From assembly GCA_019638625.1 (NCBI GenBank), contig JAHBTK010000004.1, forward strand, positions 186,001-250,000: DNA of 64,000 bases. Reading direction: 5' to 3'. This stretch comes from Chitinophagaceae bacterium (GTDB lineage Bacteria; Bacteroidota; Bacteroidia; Chitinophagales; Chitinophagaceae). Below are positions 36,967 through 45,100 of the stretch, one piece after another (position 1 is the stretch's first letter; each line of letters opens with the position of its first letter). The notes beneath the pieces are model-generated. The model did no database searches. It was given only the letters and a program-made list of their open reading frames with translations, and was not told where the DNA came from. The position numbers and the translations under genes were made by a program.

Positions 36967-36986
36967 TGTAGCAATTTATGTAGCAG
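36967..36986 (+). promoter_or_regulatory. Left arm-type recombinase sites (putative)
   Basis: TGTAGCAA at 36967-36974 and TGTAGCAG at 36979-36986, spaced 12 bp and located 55-75 bp inside the left attachment site. The same box occurs three times at 12-bp spacing inside the right end (52141-52172), which fits arm-type binding sites of the tyrosine recombinase. Confidence 0.55.
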
Positions 36987-37030
36987 ATTAAATCAGTTCA
37001 CATCCGGTCAATATTTTTCATTTGCGGAGA

Positions 37031-37057
37031 AATAAAAATACCCGCCGAGGCGGGTAT
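37031..37057 (-). terminator. Intrinsic terminator of the hicAB operon
   Basis: Perfect stem ATACCCGCC/GGCGGGTAT with a 2-nt loop (37038-37057); on the minus strand it is followed by a T-rich tail (37037-37031). It lies 30 bp after the hicB stop codon. Confidence 0.75.
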
Positions 37058-37088
37058 GGCAGAACTCATTTTTAACGTCAATCAAAAA

Positions 37089-37469
37089 TTATAGTTCCAA
37101 AGCCATAAGTTCAGCACCGAGATCGTGCAATGATTTTTCAATTTTCTTCCGTCGTTCAGGTCTCGGCTTTTTAAGCCCGGTGGAATAGTGTTGCAGGTAT
37201 TTTTGATCTATACCGGTGATACGCTCCATGGCCGCCAGGGAAAATACCTTTTTATAATGGTTGAGCAGGCTCTGTATATCATACCTGAATACTACCTGGT
37301 AGTCCTTATGCTTAAAATTGTCCAACTCCTTTTGTATTTTTATACTTTCCAATGCCGATTTCCTGGCTTCTGCCGCAGTATCACCCATGCCGTTTATTCC
37401 TTCTGCATTTTCAGCATACGCAGAATAGGCATCTTTGCTTTTTTCGATAATAATTTTGATCGTTTTCAT
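37089..37469 (-). CDS. hicB: HicB-family antitoxin with C-terminal DNA-binding domain
   Basis: 126 residues. The N-terminal partially degraded RNase H-like HicB fold is seen in IIIEKSKDAYSAYAENAEGINGMGDTAAEARKSALESI, and the C-terminal helix-turn-helix in FSLAAMERITGIDQKYLQHYSTGLKKPRPERRKKIEKSL. It neutralises HicA and should repress the operon through the palindrome at 37702-37725. The gene lies 25 bp downstream of hicA; toxin-first order is usual for hicAB. Confidence 0.88.
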   Translation of the reverse strand: MKTIKIIIEKSKDAYSAYAENAEGINGMGDTAAEARKSALESIKIQKELDNFKHKDYQVVFRYDIQSLLNHYKKVFSLAAMERITGIDQKYLQHYSTGLKKPRPERRKKIEKSLHDLGAELMALEL

Positions 37470-37494
37470 CTGCTTGATATTTTTTAAGATGGGA

Positions 37495-37674
37495 TTATTT
37501 CAATCCCATTTCTTTTTTGATTTTCTTCTCCAGTCCTTTACCCACTTCTTTAGCTCCGTGGTAAGGCACCGGGTAGGTTTGTCCTGCTTTTTCGTAAATG
37601 TAGTGGCTGCCTGTTGTTCTGATATGCTTCCACTTGTTTCGCAGAATTAGCCTGTGTAATTCCGTTGACTTCAT
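37495..37674 (-). CDS. hicA: HicA-family toxin (mRNA interferase)
   Basis: 59 residues: MKSTELHRLILRNKWKHIRT, then TGSHYIYEKAGQTYPVPYHGAKEVGKGLEKKIKKEMG. This is the compact dsRBD-like HicA fold with the catalytic His in GSHYIY. HicA cleaves mRNA in the cytoplasm when not bound by HicB. The gene precedes hicB and starts 20 bp after the predicted transcription start. As part of the integrated element it probably stabilises it or acts in phage defence. Confidence 0.88.
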   Translation of the reverse strand: MKSTELHRLILRNKWKHIRTTGSHYIYEKAGQTYPVPYHGAKEVGKGLEKKIKKEMGLK

Positions 37675-37700
37675 AAAGAACTAATTTTTGATTGACTACA

Positions 37701-37731
37701 CAAAGATAGTAATATTACTATCTTTTGCAAA
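37701..37731 (-). promoter_or_regulatory. hicAB promoter with a 24-bp palindromic operator
   Basis: On the minus strand TTTG (37731-37728), a 19-nt spacer and TATCTTTG (37708-37701) form a perfect Bacteroidota promoter. A perfect 24-bp palindrome (37702-37725) overlaps the spacer and the -7 box, so a dimeric HicB would block RNA polymerase directly. Confidence 0.75.
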
Positions 37732-37774
37732 CTTTTTTGAGTACTTTTTTTAAGTGATCCCGGAGAGCAGAAAC

Positions 37775-37802
37775 AAAAAAGCCCGGTGTAGAAACACCAG
37801 GC
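37775..37802 (-). terminator. Intrinsic terminator of the phage-gene operon
   Basis: Hairpin with a GCC-bulge-GGTGT stem around AGAA (37781-37802); on the minus strand it is followed by TTTTTT (37780-37775). It separates the long leftward operon from hicAB. Confidence 0.7.
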
Positions 37803-37866
37803 TTAATAAACAAATCGCGGAGCATAGAAATACTCCGCCTCTTCTCTATGGAAACCAATTAAAAGG

Positions 37867-38109
37867 TCAATCTCTTTTATTGTCCGGCAGAAATAGGACC
37901 TTGCTGGCTGTCGCGACCTTCTTTGTTATCTCCTTTTTTGTCACAAACTCCTTTGAGCCGCGAAGCCTGTACTTATCCTCTCCGGGAACATAAATCACAA
38001 CTTCGCTCCTGGGAAAAGTATCCTTTGCTATTTCCGCAGCTCTGGAAAGTGTGATCTTGCCGGAAAGGAAATCCTGTAACAGCTCAATTTTTTTCTGTCT
38101 TTGCTGCAT
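37867..38109 (-). CDS. Small hypothetical protein of the element
   Basis: 80 residues, basic: MQQRQKKIELLQDFLSGKIT then LSRAAEIAKDTFPRSEVVIY. The first half could form a short helical DNA-binding unit, the second half a small beta sheet (KYRLRGSKEFVTKKEI). Its start overlaps the end of the small terminase gene by 26 bp, so translation is coupled. I do not recognise the family. Confidence 0.6.
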   Translation of the reverse strand: MQQRQKKIELLQDFLSGKITLSRAAEIAKDTFPRSEVVIYVPGEDKYRLRGSKEFVTKKEITKKVATASKVLFLPDNKRD

Positions 38110-38593
38110 TTTCTATCATTAGTTTGAAGTATTCGTCAAGCTTTTCCTCCGGGAGGTTCTCAAAGTTGATCTTATTATCCAGGTCAATTTTGCTTCGTAG
38201 TCCCAGATCCTGAGCAATTATGTTGGCATTGAAGACACCGACAGTTGCTCCTTCGAACTTCTGTGTCCGGATGATATCTTCAATGCGTGAAATGACCGAG
38301 GAAAAACCTTCCTGTATATTTTCGTTACTACGGAAATCGCGCCAGAAACTTTCGGAGGCATGCACATACAAACAGAATCCGGAAAGCGTGTATGGTCTGG
38401 CAGTAGGCACCTGGATGATATCCCCGGTACGATTACCGCTCTTTATCGCCTCACTACGGTACCATGGATTGCGGTCCACCCAGGAGAAATATTCCTGGGC
38501 AGCTTTCCATAGCAGTTCCGGAGACTCAAACAACAGTTTTCGTCCGTGCTTTGATCGTTTCTTCCAAAATTGATTTTTTTTCGGAGCCGCCAT
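38084..38593 (-). CDS. terS: Phage terminase small subunit, P22 gp3-like
   Basis: 169 residues with the signature of the gp3-like DNA-packaging family: NQFWKKRSKHGRKLLFESPELLWKAAQEYFSWVDRNPW at the start, YTLSGFCLYVHASESFWRDF, and RIEDIIRTQKFEGATVGVFNANIIAQDLGL, the most conserved part. The small subunit recognises the packaging site and hands DNA to the large terminase. No large terminase gene follows. That combination is typical of phage satellites that redirect a helper's packaging machinery, but would also fit gene loss in a prophage. Confidence 0.85.
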   Translation of the reverse strand: MAAPKKNQFWKKRSKHGRKLLFESPELLWKAAQEYFSWVDRNPWYRSEAIKSGNRTGDIIQVPTARPYTLSGFCLYVHASESFWRDFRSNENIQEGFSSVISRIEDIIRTQKFEGATVGVFNANIIAQDLGLRSKIDLDNKINFENLPEEKLDEYFKLMIENAAKTEKN

Positions 38594-38594
38594 A

Positions 38595-39359
38595 TTACCA
38601 TTTTTTCATAACGTCTTCTATATCCAGGTGGCTGTCAGAGGAGGCAAGCTCATGCAACCTTTCAAAAACATCGGTACCGCGCCCAAACACTGCATCTATC
38701 TCATCTTTAATTTTTTGGATGCCCTGCTCAGCGGACTGCTTTGTCATGCGATGCTCTTGCTGGCTTTTCAGTTCTTTCAGGCGGATGGACCAATCAATGA
38801 AATAATAGTTCCTCCGTAAAAAAACTTCAAGATCTGCACGGTTTTCCACAAACTTCTTTGGTTGAACCGGGTCTGCCCTATAACCCAGACGCGGCTTAGT
38901 CCCTCCACGGAATACCCCAACTTTGTGGGGATTTAAGGGCTTGCTGAAGTCGTTCTTCTTCGCTGGCAATTCTGCAGCTACGGAAACATCTCCGGGCAAC
39001 TCATTCAATTGGTAGAATATATCAGTGCCGGGACCATAGGAAAAATCAATTTCCCATTTGATTTTCTCCAGTTGCTGCTCGCAATCTCCCTGAAAGATTG
39101 GGTTTAATTCGGCTGTACGCTTTATATGGGTGATCCTGTTGTACCAGTCGATAATTTTCAAGCGCTGCTCCGCGCTAGCTTTCCATTTTGCGGCGATATC
39201 CAGCGGAATTGCAATATCGCTGGCAATTTCACGGGGCGGCTGATCGGGATCAGTGGCCAAAACGCCTACCTTGGTAGGATCGAGTACATTGTCAAAAGCT
39301 TTCGGTTTTAAAGGCTTTTGGCGGAAGTTTGGTCCGCAGATTTTTGATAGTGAGTTCAT
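38595..39359 (-). CDS. Hypothetical protein with internal duplication
   Basis: 254 residues made of two similar halves. DPTKVGVLATDPDQPPRE corresponds to NPHKVGVFRGGTKPRLGY, and CEQQLEKIKWEIDFSYGPGT (then DIFYQLNEL) corresponds to AEQGIQKIKDEIDAVFGRGT (then DVFERLHEL). No signal peptide. It lies between the tape measure and small terminase genes. No family is recognised; a structural or DNA-binding role is possible. Confidence 0.7.
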   Translation of the reverse strand: MNSLSKICGPNFRQKPLKPKAFDNVLDPTKVGVLATDPDQPPREIASDIAIPLDIAAKWKASAEQRLKIIDWYNRITHIKRTAELNPIFQGDCEQQLEKIKWEIDFSYGPGTDIFYQLNELPGDVSVAAELPAKKNDFSKPLNPHKVGVFRGGTKPRLGYRADPVQPKKFVENRADLEVFLRRNYYFIDWSIRLKELKSQQEHRMTKQSAEQGIQKIKDEIDAVFGRGTDVFERLHELASSDSHLDIEDVMKKW

Positions 39360-39371
39360 AGTTATTCTGTT

Positions 39372-42300
39372 TTAAATTGTTCCGATTGAATTTGCTTTTT
39401 TGATTTCGTTGTTGGTTTTTTCCACTTCCCCGGCCACTACCTGTACTTTCAGTTTATCAATCCGCTCATTTGTTTGCCTTGCAAGGGTGTTGATGTTCTG
39501 CGTTTGTTGTGCAATGGCTTTATACACGTCATCGATCATACCGGAGTTGCCCGCAGGATTCAAATATGATTGTGGATTGATCGGGGCTTTGAGTCCAGCG
39601 CCAAACATAGCTCCGGCAAAAGGTGATATACTACCACCGGCGGCAAACCCGGGCACTCCAATCCGTTTGAAAGTAGCAGGTCCTCCCAGCCGGCGCTGCT
39701 GTTCCTGGTTGAGGATCACTTCGCCGGTCTTAACGGTTGCCAGGACGTTGTCGCCGTTGGGTTGGGCAGGAATATTAGGTGATGTGTTGATCATTCCGGA
39801 TCCCAACTGTGGCACCTGGCCACCCTTCGCAAAACGTTTAACCTTTCCACCCTTCGCAAATTGCGCCGCTTCCACCTGTGCACGCTGGGCAAAATACAGG
39901 GCCGTCAGACCTGCAAGAGGTATTAATCCCCATGGAAAACCAAAGTCTTTGAATGTTTTAATAGCCGCAACACCGAAATCAATTGTCATCTGCTGTAAGG
40001 CAAGTTTTTTCTTTTCTTCAGCCGATTTCTTTTCAGCCTGCTTCCGTTTATACTCAAACTGTTTCCGGATAGATTCCTTTTCAGCTTCAGTTTGCGCCTG
40101 GGCTATAACCTGCTTTTCCTCAATGTTCAACCGCTGGACGGCCACCTCTTGTTCTTTTTGAATTTGGTTTTCTTTGTTCTGGAAATAAGCATTATAGGCT
40201 ACACCAACAGCCTCTTTAATGTTTTCAACGCCGGCGTTGATTGCTTCGTCAATTTGCTTACGGGTTGCTTTGACACCTCTGAAATATCCGGTGATGTTGT
40301 TGATGCTGTCTTTTATCCAACCGGTAATGGAAGAAAAGTATCCCCGTTCCTGATCTGCCTTCCACCTGGTGTAAGCAAGGTCCGCCTCTTCAACCTCCCT
40401 CTTTGCTGCGGATATTTCCTGCTGTGTGGCAAGGCCACTTTCTTCCAGCGCCTTCAGACGGTCAAGGGTTCGCTGGCGTTCGCTGATCAGAGCGTCACCG
40501 GCAGCCCGTTCCTCTGCAGCCTCTATCTGGAATCCCTGGGTCATTGGTCCCAGGCTGCTATCTTCCAGGATGTCTTTTGCTTCTTTGGCGACCCGGGCCC
40601 TGATTTTATTTATTTCTTCCGTTGCCTGATCGTCGATTATTTTGAGTTGCTGTTGAAAAACTGTGCGGGCAGTCTTTACCTGCAGGTTGCCCAGGGTTAC
40701 CAAAATTTCCTCAATGGCTTCTTTTCGTTTTTGTTCACCTTCCACAGAATATTTCCCGTATTCGTTCTCAATATCAAGCATTAGTTTGTTATACGCTTCC
40801 CGGGCAACATAGGCCCGCTCATAATAATCCTGCTGGGCATTTAGCTTATCCAGTTCAGTACTGTTTGGATTATTTTCAACCGCTTCCCTTTCTTTCTTGG
40901 CTGCGTCCAGCGCAAAGGCCAGGGCCTTATCGGCGGACTGTTTTTTCAGGTCGAATATCTTATTCTCGCGGTCGAGATTCATGGCAACAGCCTCCTGGTT
41001 ATACTTTGCCTGGATCACCGCTGCCTGGGCCTGGATCTGTTCTTCAGTCCGACCCTTCCTTTCAATTCCGCCCAGTTCAAAATCCCGCTGCATTTTTGCC
41101 AGTTCCCGGGAGCGACTGTAATAATCTTCGGCGGCCTCTATGCGAACGCTGTACATGTTTAGTTCGCTGTTCATGATGGTCTGATAATTATTGATCTGGT
41201 CCTGCTTCTGTATCTTCTGCAGTTCGAACAGATTTTTGCGGTACTCTTCGGCTATAGCGGTCGAATTGTCTTTGCCATCTTTGCCGGGATCGAAAAAACT
41301 AAAACCATTTTCTTTGGCGATTTTCGCCGCATCAGTTTGGAATTTTCGGGCGATATCCTCAAAGGTTTTCATTTCATCATCCGCTTCCTTCACGGCATCC
41401 GCTTTCCTTTTTTCTGCCTGCTGTTTGCGAAGCCGATCAGCCTCTGCAGCAAACTTGCTTTGCAGGGCACCGCCACCCATTGCATAGGCGTTCCGCGTGC
41501 CAGTCTCAAGCCATTTATCACCGGTGGTGAGAAATTCTTCCGCCTGTTTTTGCCGGCTGAGTTCCGCCTCGTATGCTTTTTTCGCGGCATCTTCCAGCGC
41601 CAGGTTGGCGGCAGATTTGAGCAGCATCATTTTTATGTAGGCATCCCCTTTATCAATGAGTTTCTGTTCGGCTTGTTCGAGTGTTTTTACGTGTCCAATT
41701 GTCTTGCCGACGCCTTCGTTATATTGCTTAAGGACATCCGTTTTTGATAGTATCCCCTGTTTGGCCAGATCGATATTGGTCTGCAATTCGCTGACCGATT
41801 TGGTAGCCGTCTGGAAGGCGCTGCCGCTTTCTTCCATGGACTTATTCAGTAAGTTTTGGGATTCTTTGACGGCATCAAGCTTTGATTTGCCTGTGAATAA
41901 CCTGGAGAAAAATGCACCGATCTCTTTACCAAAAAAAGTCATGAGAGTGATGCCGACAGAAAGAGCCGTTCCCCAGGAAAAAATGGCGCGTGTAAGCTGG
42001 CGGAACAACCCGGGTACCTTTTCACCCTGGGAGCGAAGTGTCTGGATATGCTCATTGGTTCGTTTGATTTCGTCGGCCAGTATCGGCAGATTGTTCGATA
42101 TGGCAAGAAAAAACATCTGCGAAGAAACCGTTAGGGCAGGCAGTTCCCGGGACACCTGGTTGATGGAATTCTGTAGTCCGTTAAAAGCGCTGGAGTAATT
42201 GCCGACATTACGCTGGAAACGTCCGGTGCTGGCTTCTACTTTTTTCAGCTCGGCATCGAGCTGCTGGATATCTTTCAGGAGGTTCTTCCCGAAGCTTCCT

Positions 42301-42896
42301 TCCCGGGTTTCTTTATCCAGGTAGTCGAAAGCCTGATGAAGCAGGTTAAGTTGTGCCCGCATGCCTGCAATGGACCCATTGGCGGCCATAACCTCCCGTA
42401 CCTGGTTATTGAGCTGCTGGTTGGTCTGCTGGATCTGGATTTTTAGGGCCGATTGTTCTGCAGTCAATGATTTCAGGTCACCGGATCCCGCACCAGCGGC
42501 CTTGTGCTGTTTGATCGCAGCATTGACAGCATCCAACTGTTTTTTTAACTCTGTGAGCCGCTGGGATGTAGCAGTTACTTGGTCGGACCAGTCCCGCGTA
42601 GAGGCAGCTCCGGCTTTAAATTCTGCGGATAATTTTTTGTTGGAGGACAGGATATTGTCAACCTGTGTTCGGTAGGAGTTCATCCGTTCTTCCAACTGGC
42701 GGATTTTGTTTTCCATATCCTGGATGGCTTTGGTATCAGCTCCAGCACTAAGCTTCTGCCCCATTGAGGCATTGAGTTTTTTCTTCAGCTTGTCCATCCG
42801 GGTAAAAGCGTCTGCCAGGGTTTCGATAGACTTTAACCCTTCGTCAGCTCCCAATACCTTGATTTCGTAAACCCGTTGTATTAATGCGTCTGCCAT
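39372..42896 (-). CDS. Phage tail tape measure protein
   Basis: 1174 residues, the longest gene of the element. Long coiled coils (AMGQKLSAGADTKAIQ, MENKIRQLEERMNSYRTQV and many Ala/Glu/Lys/Gln stretches) surround hydrophobic segments (AIFSWGTALSVGITLMTFFG around residue 315 and FPWGLIPLAGLTALYFAQRA near residue 1000), followed by glycine-lysine repeats AKGGKVKRFAKGGQ. This layout is typical of tape measure proteins that set tail length and reach the membrane on DNA injection. The rest of a tail module (tube, sheath, baseplate, fibres) is absent. Confidence 0.82.
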   Translation of the reverse strand: MADALIQRVYEIKVLGADEGLKSIETLADAFTRMDKLKKKLNASMGQKLSAGADTKAIQDMENKIRQLEERMNSYRTQVDNILSSNKKLSAEFKAGAASTRDWSDQVTATSQRLTELKKQLDAVNAAIKQHKAAGAGSGDLKSLTAEQSALKIQIQQTNQQLNNQVREVMAANGSIAGMRAQLNLLHQAFDYLDKETREGSFGKNLLKDIQQLDAELKKVEASTGRFQRNVGNYSSAFNGLQNSINQVSRELPALTVSSQMFFLAISNNLPILADEIKRTNEHIQTLRSQGEKVPGLFRQLTRAIFSWGTALSVGITLMTFFGKEIGAFFSRLFTGKSKLDAVKESQNLLNKSMEESGSAFQTATKSVSELQTNIDLAKQGILSKTDVLKQYNEGVGKTIGHVKTLEQAEQKLIDKGDAYIKMMLLKSAANLALEDAAKKAYEAELSRQKQAEEFLTTGDKWLETGTRNAYAMGGGALQSKFAAEADRLRKQQAEKRKADAVKEADDEMKTFEDIARKFQTDAAKIAKENGFSFFDPGKDGKDNSTAIAEEYRKNLFELQKIQKQDQINNYQTIMNSELNMYSVRIEAAEDYYSRSRELAKMQRDFELGGIERKGRTEEQIQAQAAVIQAKYNQEAVAMNLDRENKIFDLKKQSADKALAFALDAAKKEREAVENNPNSTELDKLNAQQDYYERAYVAREAYNKLMLDIENEYGKYSVEGEQKRKEAIEEILVTLGNLQVKTARTVFQQQLKIIDDQATEEINKIRARVAKEAKDILEDSSLGPMTQGFQIEAAEERAAGDALISERQRTLDRLKALEESGLATQQEISAAKREVEEADLAYTRWKADQERGYFSSITGWIKDSINNITGYFRGVKATRKQIDEAINAGVENIKEAVGVAYNAYFQNKENQIQKEQEVAVQRLNIEEKQVIAQAQTEAEKESIRKQFEYKRKQAEKKSAEEKKKLALQQMTIDFGVAAIKTFKDFGFPWGLIPLAGLTALYFAQRAQVEAAQFAKGGKVKRFAKGGQVPQLGSGMINTSPNIPAQPNGDNVLATVKTGEVILNQEQQRRLGGPATFKRIGVPGFAAGGSISPFAGAMFGAGLKAPINPQSYLNPAGNSGMIDDVYKAIAQQTQNINTLARQTNERIDKLKVQVVAGEVEKTNNEIKKANSIGTI

Positions 42897-42948
42897 AGGT
42901 GTTTTTTAATGGCTGCCGGTATTGCTGCCGGCAGCCAGGTGTTAAAGT

Positions 42949-43281
42949 TTACCTCCTTTTCGCAGTGAATTTTTCGAACCAATTCTTGAATGCTTCCTTG
43001 CTGGTAGCGTTGAAGTAATGAAAGCCACCACGCGAGGCCACCTCTTCGGCTTTAATGGCACGCTGGCGATCGACGTTAACGTCAATTATCGCAATCTTCC
43101 CATTGGCGGAGATACGAAAAGCGTCACCGCGGGATGTCTTTTCGATTGAAGCGTCACCGAAATTCCGCACCAGGCTACTGATGGCAATGCCCAGATCCGC
43201 TTTTTTATCATCCTTTTCGGTGATGTGACAGTTGGCGAACATTTTCTTCGCATTGTAATTTGCTCTTGTTGTTACACCCAT
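42949..43281 (-). CDS. Small hypothetical protein of the element
   Basis: 110 residues, basic and without membrane segments: MGVTTRANYNAKKMFANCHI at the start, and FHYFNATSKEAFKNWFEKFT near the end. It lies 52 bp before the tape measure gene on the same strand. Its function is unknown. Confidence 0.65.
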   Translation of the reverse strand: MGVTTRANYNAKKMFANCHITEKDDKKADLGIAISSLVRNFGDASIEKTSRGDAFRISANGKIAIIDVNVDRQRAIKAEEVASRGGFHYFNATSKEAFKNWFEKFTAKRR

Positions 43282-43299
43282 AATTGATGTTTTAAATGG

Positions 43300-43680
43300 T
43301 TATGAAAAAAAGTGTTTCTCTTTAGTTTTTGATTGGTACCGAACCTTCATCTCCGGTTCGTTATAGGCTATCTCAGCGATCAACTTACGGAGGATACCCG
43401 GATGCTGATAGTGTTCATCGCAGATGTTGAAAAGGATCTGCTGGCGATCATCCAACTGATCCCTTTCGATAACGCCTTCGTTAAACTGGCGCTGGGCTTT
43501 TTTAGCCTGCTCACAACAGTAGACCAGGAAAGCAATGTGCTTGATCATTTCTTCGTTACGCCGATTATGTTCCTGCAGGCGCCGTTCTTCCTGAAGTCGT
43601 TGTTCTTCTTCGAGCCGCTCCATTTCGATCTGCAGCTTTGCAGCTCTTTTTTTGGCGAAATAGTTTGAAATAAAATTCAT
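43300..43680 (-). CDS. Coiled-coil hypothetical protein
   Basis: 126 residues. The N-terminal third is a highly charged coiled coil (KLQIEMERLEEEQRLQEERR), the remainder helical (HIAFLVYCCEQAKKAQRQFN). It is encoded 4 bp after the 290-residue gene. The position before a tape measure gene would suit a tail-assembly factor, but sequence gives no family. Confidence 0.62.
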   Translation of the reverse strand: MNFISNYFAKKRAAKLQIEMERLEEEQRLQEERRLQEHNRRNEEMIKHIAFLVYCCEQAKKAQRQFNEGVIERDQLDDRQQILFNICDEHYQHPGILRKLIAEIAYNEPEMKVRYQSKTKEKHFFS

Positions 43681-43684
43681 GTGA

Positions 43685-44557
43685 TTACGATTTATATGCT
43701 TCCTTCATAGCGATATCCAAATCCCTTTTTTCAGATGCATAGGTCAGTACTTCATAGGCTTTTGCTTTTCCGGCACATTTGAAGCTATCAAGCCCGGATC
43801 CTGGTATGTCGAATACTTTACTTTCCGCCACCGAGCTGAGAAAGGAAACCCATCCCCAGTTTTCATAATGCGCTACTAATTCAGGCTTGGTATCGCCTCC
43901 TCCTCTTGATCCGAATACGCTGAAGTTTTCAGCCAGGTACCTGCAGAGCTGATCATACCAGGCAGCAAGGGCCAGCGCATGATTCAGTGGCAATCTCTGC
44001 ATCAGCTCCATTCGTTCGCTCCCTTCCAGAATCAGATCATCGGTGAACGGCTCATCCTTTTTTCTCAGGAATATGCATGCCAGGTAGGGTAATGAATCCC
44101 ACTTACCTTTCCCCAGGCTATAGAGCTGGCGCATTACTTCTTTTGAAGTGATCACTTCATTGAATGTCATGCCGGATGCAGGATCAACTACAAAGTCCTG
44201 GATCTCCCAGGTTTCGTCTTTCCAGGTAGCGGTATAGTTGGTTACCGGCTCTTTCAGGCTGCTGTTGATAATGTCAATGAAAACAGCGTACTCAGAGGCC
44301 AGCAATTGGGCAATATCATGCCCTATGCTACCGTATAGCTCCATCCCCGCGAAGAAGGAGGCCCAGGCAGCAGAAAGGCGTTCCAGGTGGAGTTGGAATT
44401 GAAATTCTTTCTCCCATTCCTCCAGGTCCGGTTCCCTGTAGGAAGTTTCGGTGATGAGATCGGCATGCAGCCGCTGAAACTCCAGGAACTGGTTGATGGT
44501 TACCTCCTCCGGAAGAAATGGGATAGTGACTTTTTTGCCGTCAATTTTCAACTTCAT
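43685..44557 (-). CDS. Hypothetical protein upstream of the tape measure gene
   Basis: 290 residues, acidic, mostly helical. It begins MKLKIDGKKVTIPFLPEEVT and contains WASFFAGMELYGSIGHDIAQ and LPLNHALALAAWYDQLCRYL. I do not recognise the family; comparable proteins near Bacteroidota tape measure genes may be tail-assembly chaperones. Its start overlaps the preceding small gene by 17 bp. Confidence 0.65.
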   Translation of the reverse strand: MKLKIDGKKVTIPFLPEEVTINQFLEFQRLHADLITETSYREPDLEEWEKEFQFQLHLERLSAAWASFFAGMELYGSIGHDIAQLLASEYAVFIDIINSSLKEPVTNYTATWKDETWEIQDFVVDPASGMTFNEVITSKEVMRQLYSLGKGKWDSLPYLACIFLRKKDEPFTDDLILEGSERMELMQRLPLNHALALAAWYDQLCRYLAENFSVFGSRGGGDTKPELVAHYENWGWVSFLSSVAESKVFDIPGSGLDSFKCAGKAKAYEVLTYASEKRDLDIAMKEAYKS

Positions 44558-44765
44558 TGCTCTCTTCTTTTTCCAGGTGTTTCAAAAACTCGTAGAGGAT
44601 CTCCTTGTTGCCATATGCGTCAATCAACTCCTGGTGGATCTTCGCCAACTCGGAGCGGAACGCCGTCCATTTGATTTTTTTCTCGTGAAAGCGCCGCTGG
44701 TGCTCCAGGTACCGAACTGTAGAGCTTGCCAACACCTTGATTTCGTCGAATGTTTTTGCATCCAT
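44541..44765 (-). CDS. Small helical hypothetical protein
   Basis: 74 residues, strongly helical and charged (TVRYLEHQRRFHEKKIKWTA, FRSELAKIHQELIDAYGNKE). It lies between the frameshifted gene at 44831-45046 and the 290-residue gene, overlapping the latter by 17 bp. Its function is unknown. Confidence 0.6.
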   Translation of the reverse strand: MDAKTFDEIKVLASSTVRYLEHQRRFHEKKIKWTAFRSELAKIHQELIDAYGNKEILYEFLKHLEKEESNEVEN

Positions 44766-44768
44766 TTT

Positions 44769-45046
44769 TTAAAGTTTACCGGTTTTAGAATCCCGACCCT
44801 CGTAAAGTATTTTCGGGTCAACGATTTTTATCAGCTCTTCATAGAAAGGTTTAGCTCTTCATAGAAAGGTTTATCGTCCCAATCCGTTATGGTTTCCATC
44901 TGCAGCCTGCAGAGATCTTCCTGGTATTTCATCAGTGTGATCTCCCCGGCATCCAGTTGCTGCAGCAGCCGGCTGTACCGTTGCGACAACCTGACCAGGA
45001 TTGCGGCATTTTCGAAGAGGTTTTGGTTTAAATTGCTATATTCCAT
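44769..45046 (-). pseudogene. Small helical gene frameshifted by a 20-bp tandem duplication
   Basis: The frame now reads 71 residues and stops at 44831 with the tail DKPFYEELNLSMKS. Two exact, adjacent 20-bp copies (44833-44852 and 44853-44872) explain this: removing one restores DKPFYEELIKIVDPKILYEG and a stop at 44769, giving 85 residues and ending 3 bp before the next gene. The protein is a short helical one (ILVRLSQRYSRLLQQLDAGE). Whether the shortened form is functional is unknown. Confidence 0.75.
44833..44872. repeat. Tandem 20-bp duplication
   Basis: Two identical 20-bp units with no spacer inside the small gene at 44831-45046. The unit length is not a multiple of three, so it shifts the frame. 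The perfect identity points to a recent event, or to a sequencing or assembly artefact. Confidence 0.9.
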
Positions 45047-45100
45047 GCTACATATTTTTTGATCTTTCTTTTAATAGTTTGATATTCAATTGTTCATCTG

